This document shows positions 42,370 through 56,697 of a stretch of 64,000 bases of DNA, in pieces. Origin of the DNA: Branchiibius sp. NY16-3462-2 (lineage in GTDB: Bacteria > Actinomycetota > Actinomycetes > Actinomycetales > Dermatophilaceae). Position 1 is the first letter of the stretch. Every line of letters starts with the position of its first letter. The stretch lies in the NCBI RefSeq assembly GCF_001594145.1, contig NZ_LVCF01000001.1, positions 1 to 64,000 of the forward strand, in the 5' to 3' direction. The translations under genes were made by a program, and so were the position numbers. The notes under the pieces are model-generated. The model did no database searches. It worked only from the letters and a program-made list of their open reading frames with translations, and was not told the origin of the DNA.

Positions 42370-43161
42370 TCAGCGTCCGGTGAACGTGGCTTTACCCGGC
42401 CCGTTGGCCAGGAATGATGCCATCCCTGCCCGCTGGTCGTCACTGCCGAACAATCCTGCGAACAACGCCGTCTCGAACGCCAGGCCGGTGTCCAGGTCAC
42501 CGTCCAGGCCCCGATCGATCGCTTCCTTGGCCGCGCGCAGCGCCAGGGCAGGACCATTGGCGTACGGCGCGAGCTTGGCTCTCGCCGCCGCGAGGACAGT
42601 GCCCGGCTCGACGAGTTCGTCGACCAGGCCGATCTCCAGGGCTTCCTGCGCCGGGACGAACCGACCCGAGAAGACCAGGTCCTTTGCCTTGGCCGGACCG
42701 ACCAGGCGGGCCAGCCGCTGGGTACCGCCGGCGCCAGGGATGATCCCGAGCAGGATCTCCGGCTGGCCAAAGGTGGCGTTGGTGGCGGCGATGCGGAAGT
42801 CGCAGGTCATGGACAGTTCCATCCCGCCGCCGAGCGCGTAGCCCTCGACCGCGGCGACGGTCGGCTTCGGGATGGCGGCGAGGTCACGGAAGGCGTCCTG
42901 CAACTGCCGGCCCCACACTGCGATCTCGGAGTAGCCGTACTGCTCCATCTCCTTGATGTCCGCGCCAGCGGCGAAGACGCGCTCGCCGCCCCACACGATC
43001 ACCGCCCGAACCTGCTCGTCGGCTGACACCGAACGGGCCGCGTCGCGCAAACCGTCGCGGATCGCACCGTTCAGCGCGTTCATCTTGGGCCGGTCGATGC
43101 GGATGACCGCGACGGCGTCCTCGACCTCGACGGTGACGAACTCCCCGAAGCTGCCGGTCAC
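42370..43161 (-). CDS. enoyl-CoA hydratase/isomerase family protein
   Basis: This 263-residue crotonase-fold protein has the oxyanion-hole regions FAAGADIKEMEQYGY and VAAVEGYALGGGMELSM, and GIIPGAGGTQRLARLVG with the Glu/Gly pattern of true hydratases. It probably hydrates trans-2-enoyl-CoA in fatty-acid or amino-acid catabolism. The GTG start overlaps the stop of the YbjN-like gene by 4 bases. Confidence 0.94.
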   Translation of the reverse strand: MTGSFGEFVTVEVEDAVAVIRIDRPKMNALNGAIRDGLRDAARSVSADEQVRAVIVWGGERVFAAGADIKEMEQYGYSEIAVWGRQLQDAFRDLAAIPKPTVAAVEGYALGGGMELSMTCDFRIAATNATFGQPEILLGIIPGAGGTQRLARLVGPAKAKDLVFSGRFVPAQEALEIGLVDELVEPGTVLAAARAKLAPYANGPALALRAAKEAIDRGLDGDLDTGLAFETALFAGLFGSDDQRAGMASFLANGPGKATFTGR

Positions 43162-43727
43162 GCGAACTCCCCGCCCTCCTGGGCGGCCCGGGCCTGCTCG
43201 GCGAACGCGTCGGCGCTGGCCTGCAACTGCTCCGGGGTAGCTTCCGCGACGTGCGGACCCGCTCCGGTCACGGCCTGGTGCCAGGCCTGAACGGCCTGCA
43301 ACAACATGCCGGAGGTGCCCTTGATGAGCTCGGACACATCGTCGTACGGGCCGACGAGGTGGTCACCGGCGACCACCAGGTTGTCGCCGGCGATGCCGAG
43401 TTTGACGAAGTTGATGGCCAGGTTCACGTCGTTGGCGGCGTTCAGCCGCTTGGCCGGCTCGGTGGGCAGGTCCTCGGTGATCTGCCACTGGCCGAAGATG
43501 CGCAGCAGGGCAAGGCCCGGCTCACTGTCGACGCAGCGGACCAGCAGTTGCTGCTCCTGCAGCGAGTAGACGATGTCCCCGTCGTCGTCGACCTGGGCGG
43601 GGATGTTGTCGGCAGCCAGGGCCGCCAACGCCTTCTCGCGCAGGGTGCCACCGCCCGACGGGGGCGCGGCGGGTGATTGCGGGGGCCCCGCCTGCGCGAA
43701 GTTGGGCAGCGATGTGGGATCAGTCAT
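43158..43727 (-). CDS. YbjN-like protein
   Basis: The protein has 189 residues. A Pro/Gly-rich N-terminus is followed by an alpha/beta domain at about 30-150 (DNIPAQVDDDGDIVYSLQ, LLRIFGQWQITED, NDVNLAINFVKLGIAGDNLV), the layout of YbjN / type III secretion chaperone-like proteins (PF10722). These are thought to be chaperone-like, without a fixed partner. It is soluble and translationally coupled to the enoyl-CoA hydratase. The assignment is by layout, not by a diagnostic motif. Confidence 0.7.
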   Translation of the reverse strand: MTDPTSLPNFAQAGPPQSPAAPPSGGGTLREKALAALAADNIPAQVDDDGDIVYSLQEQQLLVRCVDSEPGLALLRIFGQWQITEDLPTEPAKRLNAANDVNLAINFVKLGIAGDNLVVAGDHLVGPYDDVSELIKGTSGMLLQAVQAWHQAVTGAGPHVAEATPEQLQASADAFAEQARAAQEGGEFA

Positions 43728-43802
43728 AGTCCAAAACTAGCGCGTCAGGAGATCCTCACCGCACCCGCTCCGAGACTGCCCATCCCCTGGCGACCTAACA
43801 AC

Positions 43803-43808
43803 TACGCT
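43803..43808 (+). promoter_or_regulatory. -10 box of glgX (leaderless)
   Basis: TACGCT ends 7 bases before the glgX ATG. Confidence 0.5.
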
Positions 43809-43815
43809 GATCGCC

Positions 43816-45942
43816 ATGCAGCGGCCCGGCGTCGACTTTCCCCCTGCCTTCGGCGCGCACCTGCGCGACGGAGGTTGCGAGTTCAGCGTGTACGCCGGCC
43901 AGGCCGAGAAGGTGTGGCTGTGCCTGTTCGATGACACCGGCGGCGAACGGCGGATCCCCCTGGATCCGTACGTCGGCGGCGTGTGGGCAGGTTTCGTCGA
44001 GGGGGTGCGCGCCGGCCAACGCTATGGCCTGCGGGCCACCGGTCCGTGGGACCCGTGGGCCGGTCAGCGCTACAACTCGCAGAAGCTGCTGGCCGATCCC
44101 TACGCCCGAGCCTTGGAAGGCGAAGTGCACTGGCAGCCGGAGGTTTTCGGTCACCAGGTCGGTTCCTACTTCGACGGTGACGGGTACCAGCGCGACGAAC
44201 GCGACAGCGCGCCGTACGTTCCCCGCAGTGTGGTGGTCGACGACCGGTTCGACTGGGGCGATGATCGCCGGCCGCAGGTGCCGTGGGACGAGACGGTGAT
44301 CTACGAGACGCACGTGCGGGGTCTGACGATGACCCACCCCGGTATCCCCGAGGAGTTACGGGGCACGTACGCCGGGGTGGCGCACCCCAGCGTGATCGCA
44401 CATCTGCGCCGGCTGGGTGTCACCACGATCGAGTTGCTGCCGGTGCACGCCTTCACCTCCGAGCCGCACCTCGTCCAGGTGGGTCTGGAGAACTACTGGG
44501 GTTACAACACGCTCGGCTTCTTCGCCCCGCACGCGCCGTACGCCAGCTCGCATGACCCGCAGGGCGCGGTCGATGAGTTCAAGGGCATGGTCAAACTCCT
44601 GCACGCGGCGGGGTTCGAGGTCGTTCTCGACGTGGTCTATAACCACACCTGCGAGCAGGGCGCCTCCAGCGGCGCCACGTTGTCCTGGCGCGGTCTGGCG
44701 GGGCACGACTACTACCGCCTCGATGAACGCGGGCACGACGTGGATGTGACCGGCTGCGGTAACACCCTGGACATGCGCCATCCCACGGCGGTCCGCATGG
44801 TGCTGGACTCGTTGCGCTACTGGGTCAGCGAGATGCACGTCGACGGCTTCCGTTTCGACCTGGCGGTCGCCCTGGGTCGCGGGCAGGACGACGGTTTCAG
44901 TCCCGACCACCCGTTCCTGGTCGGGTTGCGCACGGACCCGGTGCTCTCCGGCGTCAAACTGATCGCCGAACCGTGGGACCTGGGCTCGCACGGCTGGCGT
45001 ACTGGACAGTTCCCCCCGCCGTTCGGGGACTGGAACGACCGGTTCCGCGACACCGTGCGCAACTTCTGGCTGGGCGATCTGGCGGCGGATCACGCGGGCC
45101 ACCCGCGGCACGCACTGGCCGACCTGGGCGCCCGGATCGCCGGATCGCCGGACCTGTTCGGACACCGCAGCCCACAGGCGGCGATCAACTACGTGACCGC
45201 CCACGACGGCTTCACCATGGCCGACCTGACGGCCTACAACCACAAGCACAACGGAGCCAACGCCGAGGGCAACCGCGACGGGACGGACAACAACCGGTCG
45301 TGGAACTTCGGCGTCGAGGGCTGGGAGTTCGGCGACCAGCCGGTCCAGCGGTTGCGCCGACGGGCCATCCGCAACCTGCTGGCCACGCTGCTGCTGTCCA
45401 GTGGGACCCCGATGCTGCTGGGCGGCGACGAGTTGGCCCGCAGTCAACGCGGCAACAACAACGCGTACTGCCAGAACAACGAAATCGCCTGGTACAACTG
45501 GGATTTGGACTACACGCAGGACGACCTCATCGACACCACCGGCTTCCTGATCGCGCTGCGCCAGGCTCACCCGGTGTTGCGCCGGCGCCGGTTCTTCACC
45601 CCCGACGTGCCCTCCGGCGACTTATCGGAGGTGTCGCTGCGGTGGTGCAACGCCGACGGCCAGTTCATGGACTCCTGGCACTGGCAGTCGCCGGAGACCT
45701 CAACCGTGCAAGCCATCTTCGACGGCTCCCCCGCCGGCGACACGACCCTGCTGTTCGTCCTGCACGGCAGTTCGCAGGACAGCGCCGTGACGGTCCCGGC
45801 GCACGACGGCGTCACGACCTGGGAACTGCTGTGGAGCAGCATGGCCGAGCATCCGTCGTGGGTGCCTGACCTCAGCCTCGCCCCGGGCGACGCCTGGAAG
45901 GCTGCCGCTGCCTCATTCGCCGTTTTCGCGGGCGTCCGCTGA
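43816..45942 (+). CDS. glgX: glycogen debranching enzyme (isoamylase type)
   Basis: GlgX hydrolyses alpha-1,6 branches of phosphorylase-trimmed glycogen. The protein has 708 residues. An N-terminal carbohydrate-binding (E-set) domain is followed by the GH13_11 barrel with the nucleophile Asp348 (VDGFRFDLAVALG), acid/base Glu385 (LIAEPWDLG) and Asp464 (TAHDGFTMADL). NGANAEGNRDGTDNNRSWN is the characteristic debranching-enzyme loop. It starts the glucan cluster but has its own promoter. Its 3' end overlaps the converging membrane-protein gene by 30 bases. Confidence 0.97.
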   Translation: MQRPGVDFPPAFGAHLRDGGCEFSVYAGQAEKVWLCLFDDTGGERRIPLDPYVGGVWAGFVEGVRAGQRYGLRATGPWDPWAGQRYNSQKLLADPYARALEGEVHWQPEVFGHQVGSYFDGDGYQRDERDSAPYVPRSVVVDDRFDWGDDRRPQVPWDETVIYETHVRGLTMTHPGIPEELRGTYAGVAHPSVIAHLRRLGVTTIELLPVHAFTSEPHLVQVGLENYWGYNTLGFFAPHAPYASSHDPQGAVDEFKGMVKLLHAAGFEVVLDVVYNHTCEQGASSGATLSWRGLAGHDYYRLDERGHDVDVTGCGNTLDMRHPTAVRMVLDSLRYWVSEMHVDGFRFDLAVALGRGQDDGFSPDHPFLVGLRTDPVLSGVKLIAEPWDLGSHGWRTGQFPPPFGDWNDRFRDTVRNFWLGDLAADHAGHPRHALADLGARIAGSPDLFGHRSPQAAINYVTAHDGFTMADLTAYNHKHNGANAEGNRDGTDNNRSWNFGVEGWEFGDQPVQRLRRRAIRNLLATLLLSSGTPMLLGGDELARSQRGNNNAYCQNNEIAWYNWDLDYTQDDLIDTTGFLIALRQAHPVLRRRRFFTPDVPSGDLSEVSLRWCNADGQFMDSWHWQSPETSTVQAIFDGSPAGDTTLLFVLHGSSQDSAVTVPAHDGVTTWELLWSSMAEHPSWVPDLSLAPGDAWKAAAASFAVFAGVR

Positions 45943-46326
45943 CGCCGTACGGGCCAACCACCACAGACCCACCACGGGCAGCACCAGCGGGAGGTATCCG
46001 TAGCCCTGGCCGAAGTGCGACCAGACGGTCTTGTCGGGGAACGCGGCCTTGTCGAGGTAACTCCACAGACCGACCGTCAGCACACCGATCAACTCGATCG
46101 TGATGGTCACCCGGGCCACCCGCACCGAGGTCCGGTCGCCGCGCACCAGCGCGACGGTCGCCACGATGTAGATAACGGCGGCCACGGCCGAGAGGATGTA
46201 GGCCAGCGGCGCCTTGTGGAACTCGGTGGTCAGCTGCAACACCGAGCGACCGGTCGCCGCGAGCGCCAACAGACCGTAGACCGCGATCAGGACGCGTCCG
46301 AACCCCTGTGATGTCCTGCCTGCCAC
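45913..46326 (-). CDS. hypothetical integral membrane protein (four helices)
   Basis: This 137-residue protein has about four membrane helices (10-30, 40-62, 72-90, 108-127) and a charged C-terminus. The GTG start follows the stop of the upstream gene directly (TAAGTG), so the pair is coupled. No family function is recognised. It lies between glgX and glgP but on the opposite strand. Confidence 0.8.
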   Translation of the reverse strand: MAGRTSQGFGRVLIAVYGLLALAATGRSVLQLTTEFHKAPLAYILSAVAAVIYIVATVALVRGDRTSVRVARVTITIELIGVLTVGLWSYLDKAAFPDKTVWSHFGQGYGYLPLVLPVVGLWWLARTASADARENGE

Positions 46327-46725
46327 TTACCCTGCTCCGTTCCACAACTGCACCAGTCGCACCACCATCACCAGGAGGCCGAGGACGCCGACCAGCAGGA
46401 CACCGGTTCCCCATCGGGTGGTCCGTTCGGCGATCGCCCACGCGCCGGCAACGGGAAGCACGAAGATCAGGCCGACCAGATAGGCGATGAACACCGGGCG
46501 CGACATGTTCGCTGCACCATCCCCCGAGTGCACGATGCCGACGACCAGTTGCACCAGCAGGACCGCCTCGGTCGCGAGGGCCAGGTAGAGGGTGGGGTCG
46601 TCCATCGCCCGGCCGCGCACGGTGAGGTAGGCGACGTACGCCGCGAGCGCACCGAGCAGCGCGAACAGCACGACGGTCAGCGGCACCAGCACCGCGCCAT
46701 CGTAAATTAGGTGTGCGTGTGTCAT
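46327..46725 (-). CDS. hypothetical integral membrane protein (four helices)
   Basis: The protein has about 132 residues from ATG 46725, with four membrane helices. A GTG slightly downstream (VLVPLTVVLFALLG) preceded by TACGAT is a plausible leaderless alternative, and a GTG at 46734 a longer one. It is coupled to the next small membrane protein. A two-component membrane complex is possible; no motif supports a particular job. Confidence 0.75.
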   Translation of the reverse strand: MTHAHLIYDGAVLVPLTVVLFALLGALAAYVAYLTVRGRAMDDPTLYLALATEAVLLVQLVVGIVHSGDGAANMSRPVFIAYLVGLIFVLPVAGAWAIAERTTRWGTGVLLVGVLGLLVMVVRLVQLWNGAG

Positions 46726-46779
46726 ACGCCACACAGGATGGATCTTCGCTGCGGGTGCCCACCGAGCCCCGGTTGTCGT

Positions 46780-46785
46780 TAGCGT
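46780..46785 (+). promoter_or_regulatory. -10 box of glgP (leaderless)
   Basis: TAGCGT ends 7 bases before the glgP GTG. Confidence 0.5.
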
Positions 46786-46792
46786 TTCATCC

Positions 46793-49318
46793 GTGACCGA
46801 TGCGAAGCCACCGTCCAGCTACCCCTCTCCCCGGCCGACGAGCCCCGGCGGCCTCTCGCCGTACGACAAGGATGCGCCGATCCACACGGTGGATGAGTTC
46901 ATCAACGGGTTCATGGACGAACTGAATTTCGGCCGGGGCGTGAGTCTGGCCCGCAGTTCGCGCAACGACCAGTACATCGCGTTGAGCAAGGCCGTCCGGC
47001 AGAACCTGCAGGCGCGCTGGATGAAGACCCTGGCGCGGCAGTACGAGCAGCAGGCCAAATCGGTCGCCTACCTCTCCGCGGAGTATCTGCTGGGCCGGCA
47101 GCTGGACAACGCACTGCTGGCGACCGGCATGACCGAGGTCGTCCAGGACGGCCTGGGCATCCTCGGTCTCTCACTGGACGAGCTGCGCGCCCAGGAGACC
47201 GAGCCCGGCCTGGGCAACGGTGGCTTGGGGCGTCTTGCCGCGTGTTTCGTGGATTCGTTGGCCACGATGAGCGTGCCGTGTATCGGCTATGGCATCCGTT
47301 ACGAGTACGGCATCTTCCGTCAGGAGTTCGAGGACGGTTGGCAGGTCGAGCACTCCGACCGGTGGTTGGCGTTGGGTAACCCCTGGGAGTTCCCACACCC
47401 CGAACACGCGGTCACGGTGCACTTCGGCGGCAGCACGGAGACCTACACCGACGAGCAGGGCCGGGAACGCACCCGGTGGCTGCCGGCGTGGGACGTGCAG
47501 GGCGTGCCGTACAACTACATGGTTCCGGGCTACCGCAACGGCCGGGTGAACACCCTGCGCCTGTGGAGCGCGCGGGCGACCCGCGCGTTCGATCTGCGGA
47601 TCTTCAACGCCGGCGACTACGTGGAAGCGGTGCGGGCGCAGACGTTCGCGGAGAACATCTCCAAGGTGCTCTACCCCGAGGACTCCACCCCGCAGGGCAA
47701 GGAACTGCGGTTGCAGCAGCAGTACTTCTTCGTGGCCTGCTCGCTGCGCGACCAGTTGGAGAACGTCCTGCCCAAGCAGTTCGATCTGGCCAACCTGCCC
47801 GATCGAGTCACCTTCCAGCTCAACGACACCCACCCGGTCATCGCCATCCCCGAACTCATGCGGTTGTTGGTGGACGAGAAGGGTATGGAGTGGGACGACG
47901 CGTGGGCGATCACGCAGAAATGCTTCGCCTACACCTGCCACACGCTGCTGCCCGAGGCGCTGGAAGTCTGGTCCGTCGAACTGCTCGGCAAACTGCTCCC
48001 GCGGCATCTGGAGATCATCTACAAGATCAACGAGATCTTCCTCGAGGAGGTCCGCGCCGCCTACCCCGGTGATGAGATCAAGCTGCGCCGGATGTCCATC
48101 ATCACCGACCACCCGGAGCGCTCGGTGCGGATGGCCTACCTGGCCACGATCGCCGCCTCGAAGGTCAACGGCGTCGCGGCGCTGCACTCAGAACTCCTGC
48201 GGGACAAGGTTCTTCCCGATTTCAGTGCCTACTGGCCGGATAAGTTCACCAACGTCACCAACGGCATCACCCCGCGCCGCTTCATCCGGCTGTCCAACCC
48301 CGGACTGTCGGAGCTGATCACCGAAACGCTGGGCGACGAGGGCTGGGTGACCGATCTGGACCGGCTGCGGGAGTTGGAGCCGCACGCCGATGACCCGGCG
48401 TTCCGCGAACGCTTCCGGCAGGTCAAGGCGGCTAACAAACAGACCCTGGCCAAGGTGCTCGCCGTCCGTGACGACATCACCCTGCCCACCGATGTGATGT
48501 ACGACGTGATGGTCAAGCGGCTGCACGAGTACAAGCGCCAGACGCTGAAGTTGCTGCACATCGTGACGCTGTACGAGCAGATCATCAGCGGCAAGGTCGC
48601 GGCGCAGGACGTCACTCCGCGTGCCTTCCTCTTCGGTGCGAAGGCCGCGCCGGGCTATCGCATCGCCAAGGAAATCATCGCCCTGATCAACGCGGTCGGG
48701 AAGACGATCAACAACGATCCGCAGGTGCAGGGCCGGCTCACCGTGGCCTTCCCCGCCAACTACAACGTGACATTGGCCGAGCGCCTCATCCCCGCCGCCG
48801 ACCTCTCGGAGCAGATCTCACTGGCCGGCAAGGAAGCCTCCGGCACGGGCAACATGAAGTTCGCGTTGAACGGCGCGCTGACGATCGGCACCGATGACGG
48901 CGCCAACGTCGAGATCCGCCAGTTGGTCGGCGACGACAACTTCTTCCTCTTCGGAATGTTGGAACCAGAAGTCGAAGCGACCATCGCCCAGGGCTATTCG
49001 CCGGTTTCGGTCTACGAGAGCAACCCGCAGTTGAAGGCCACGATCGACCTGATCGCCTCGGGCCACTTCTCCGACGGTGATCGCAACCGGTTCGAGCCGG
49101 TAGTGTCCAACCTGCTCGGGGAGGACCGGTTCCTGACGCTGGCCGACTACGCGGCGTACCTGGAGGCGCAGAAGAAGGTGGAAGCGGCGTACGCCGATCC
49201 TGACGATTGGTCCCGCAAAGCCATCCTGAACGTGGCTCGCTGTGGGTTCTTCTCCTCGGACCGGTCGATGGTCGATTACATCGACCGCATCTGGCACACG
49301 CCGGCGATCACCCAGTAG
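46793..49318 (+). CDS. glgP: glycogen/alpha-glucan phosphorylase
   Basis: GlgP releases glucose-1-phosphate from glucan ends. The 841-residue protein (GTG start) is the long GT35 glycogen-phosphorylase type. EPGLGNGGLGRLAACFVDSL is near the N-terminus, FQLNDTHPVIAIPELMR in the middle, and the PLP lysine is Lys689 in EASGTGNMKFALNGAL. The product can be converted by Pgm, encoded at the end of the cluster. Leaderless promoter upstream; glgE follows after 49 bases with its own -10. Confidence 0.97.
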   Translation: MTDAKPPSSYPSPRPTSPGGLSPYDKDAPIHTVDEFINGFMDELNFGRGVSLARSSRNDQYIALSKAVRQNLQARWMKTLARQYEQQAKSVAYLSAEYLLGRQLDNALLATGMTEVVQDGLGILGLSLDELRAQETEPGLGNGGLGRLAACFVDSLATMSVPCIGYGIRYEYGIFRQEFEDGWQVEHSDRWLALGNPWEFPHPEHAVTVHFGGSTETYTDEQGRERTRWLPAWDVQGVPYNYMVPGYRNGRVNTLRLWSARATRAFDLRIFNAGDYVEAVRAQTFAENISKVLYPEDSTPQGKELRLQQQYFFVACSLRDQLENVLPKQFDLANLPDRVTFQLNDTHPVIAIPELMRLLVDEKGMEWDDAWAITQKCFAYTCHTLLPEALEVWSVELLGKLLPRHLEIIYKINEIFLEEVRAAYPGDEIKLRRMSIITDHPERSVRMAYLATIAASKVNGVAALHSELLRDKVLPDFSAYWPDKFTNVTNGITPRRFIRLSNPGLSELITETLGDEGWVTDLDRLRELEPHADDPAFRERFRQVKAANKQTLAKVLAVRDDITLPTDVMYDVMVKRLHEYKRQTLKLLHIVTLYEQIISGKVAAQDVTPRAFLFGAKAAPGYRIAKEIIALINAVGKTINNDPQVQGRLTVAFPANYNVTLAERLIPAADLSEQISLAGKEASGTGNMKFALNGALTIGTDDGANVEIRQLVGDDNFFLFGMLEPEVEATIAQGYSPVSVYESNPQLKATIDLIASGHFSDGDRNRFEPVVSNLLGEDRFLTLADYAAYLEAQKKVEAAYADPDDWSRKAILNVARCGFFSSDRSMVDYIDRIWHTPAITQ

Positions 49319-49355
49319 GCGTGCCCGCGCCCGTGCACGCTCCGGCGCAACCTTG

Positions 49356-49361
49356 TAGCGT
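49356..49361 (+). promoter_or_regulatory. -10 box of glgE (leaderless)
   Basis: TAGCGT ends 6 bases before the glgE GTG; the intervening GGAG is too close for a normal Shine-Dalgarno. Confidence 0.5.
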
Positions 49362-49367
49362 CGGAGC

Positions 49368-51350
<1,983 letters not shown>

Positions 51351-51352
51351 CC

Positions 51353-53080
51353 GTGCCCAATCCAGCGTTCAATCTGCAACAGCCCGGTCTGCGTCACGAC
51401 CCGCATTGGTTCCGCAAAGCGGTCTTCTACGAGGCGTTGACCCGTGCCTTCGGTGACAGCAACGGCAGCGGCTCGGGCGACTTCAGCGGCCTGATCAACC
51501 GTCTTGACTACTTGCAGTGGCTGGGCGTCGACTGCCTGTGGCTGCCGCCGTTCTTCGCCTCGCCGCTACGCGACGGCGGGTACGACATCTCCGATTACAA
51601 AGCGGTGCTGCCGGAGTTCGGCACGCTGCCGGAGTTCATCGAGTTGGTGTCGCAGGCGCACGCCCGCGGTATCCGGGTGATCATCGACCTGGTGATGAAC
51701 CACACCAGCGACCAGCACCCCTGGTTCCAGGCCTCGCGGTCGGATCCGGACGGGCCGTACGGCGACTACTACGTGTGGTCCGACACCGACGAGAAGTATT
51801 CCGATGCCCGGATCATCTTCATCGACACCGAGGTGTCCAACTGGACCTTCGACCCGGTGCGCCGGCAGTTCTTCTGGCACCGGTTCTTCTCCCACCAGCC
51901 GGATCTCAATTTCGAGAACCCCAAGGTGAAGGAGGAGATGTTCGACATCGTCCGGTTCTGGCTCGGCCTCGGCATCGATGGTTTCCGCCTCGATGCCGTG
52001 CCCTACCTCTTCGAGGAAGAAGGCCACAACGGCGAGAACCACCCCCGGACGCACGAATTCCTCGCTGAGCTCAGGCAATTCGTCGACAACGAGTTCCCGG
52101 GTCGCATCCTGCTGGCCGAGGCCAACCAGATGCCGGACGAGGTCGTTGATTACTTCGGCACTGTCGAAGATCCCGAGTGCCACATGTGCTTCCACTTCCC
52201 GGTGATGCCACGGCTGTACTACGCGCTGCGCGATGAGAAGGCCACGAGCATCGAGAAGGTGATGGCCGAGACGCCGGACATCCCGGCGGGCACGCAGTGG
52301 GGCACTTTCCTGCGCAACCACGACGAGTTGACGCTGGAGATGGTGGCGCCGGACGAGCGGGTCGCGATGTACGGCTGGTACGCGCCCGACCCGCGGATGC
52401 GGGCCAACGTCGGCATCCGGCGGCGGTTGTCGCCACTTCTGGACAACAGCCGTCCGGAGCTGGAACTCATTCACGCACTGTTGTTCTCCCTGCCCGGCTC
52501 GCCGTGCCTGTACTACGGCGACGAGATCCAGATGGGAGACAACATCTGGCTGCCCGACCGTGACGCAGTGCGTACGCCGATGCAGTGGTCACCTGACCGC
52601 AACGCCGGCTTCTCGACGGCCGACCCGGGCAAGCTCTATCTGCCCCTGATCACCAGCCTGGTGCACAACTACTCGACCGTGAATGTCGAAGCGGCTCATG
52701 CGACGTCGTCCTCGCTGCTGCACTGGTTGCGCTCCATGCTGATCGTGCGCAAGCAGTTCCCGGTCTTCGGGTTGGGCAGCTACGTCGCGTGCCAGAGCAG
52801 CAACGAGGCGATCCTGTCCTTCATGCGGGTGGCCAGCGCCGAGGATGCTGCTCGCGAGGAACTCGACGTCACGGGTGTGCTGTGCGTCAACAATCTGTCC
52901 AGTCGGCCGCAGTCGGTGACCGTGACACTGCCCCCGCAGTACGCAGGCGCCCGGTTGCGCGATGTCTTCGGCGGTGCCCGTTTCCCGGCTGTCGATGAGA
53001 CCGGTTCGATCGGCTTGACCCTGGGTTCGCGGGACTTCTTCTGGCTCGCCGTGACCCCCACCGACCCCGCAGGAGCCTGA
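51353..53080 (+). CDS. treS: trehalose synthase / maltose alpha-D-glucosyltransferase
   Basis: TreS interconverts trehalose and maltose. The protein has 575 residues from GTG 51353; the frame extends into glgE, but that part does not fit. The GH13_16 residues are Asp214 (GIDGFRLDAVPYLFE), Glu256 (LLAEANQMPDEV) and Asp324 (LRNHDELTLEM). WFRKAVFYEALTRAF and NGSGSGDFSGLINRL are typical of TreS. No maltokinase domain is attached, unlike TreS-Mak fusions in some bacteria; instead the kinase is fused to GlgB in the next gene, 1 base downstream. Confidence 0.96.
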   Translation: MPNPAFNLQQPGLRHDPHWFRKAVFYEALTRAFGDSNGSGSGDFSGLINRLDYLQWLGVDCLWLPPFFASPLRDGGYDISDYKAVLPEFGTLPEFIELVSQAHARGIRVIIDLVMNHTSDQHPWFQASRSDPDGPYGDYYVWSDTDEKYSDARIIFIDTEVSNWTFDPVRRQFFWHRFFSHQPDLNFENPKVKEEMFDIVRFWLGLGIDGFRLDAVPYLFEEEGHNGENHPRTHEFLAELRQFVDNEFPGRILLAEANQMPDEVVDYFGTVEDPECHMCFHFPVMPRLYYALRDEKATSIEKVMAETPDIPAGTQWGTFLRNHDELTLEMVAPDERVAMYGWYAPDPRMRANVGIRRRLSPLLDNSRPELELIHALLFSLPGSPCLYYGDEIQMGDNIWLPDRDAVRTPMQWSPDRNAGFSTADPGKLYLPLITSLVHNYSTVNVEAAHATSSSLLHWLRSMLIVRKQFPVFGLGSYVACQSSNEAILSFMRVASAEDAAREELDVTGVLCVNNLSSRPQSVTVTLPPQYAGARLRDVFGGARFPAVDETGSIGLTLGSRDFFWLAVTPTDPAGA

Positions 53081-53081
53081 C

Positions 53082-56687
<3,606 letters not shown>

Positions 56688-56697
56688 GAGTCCAACG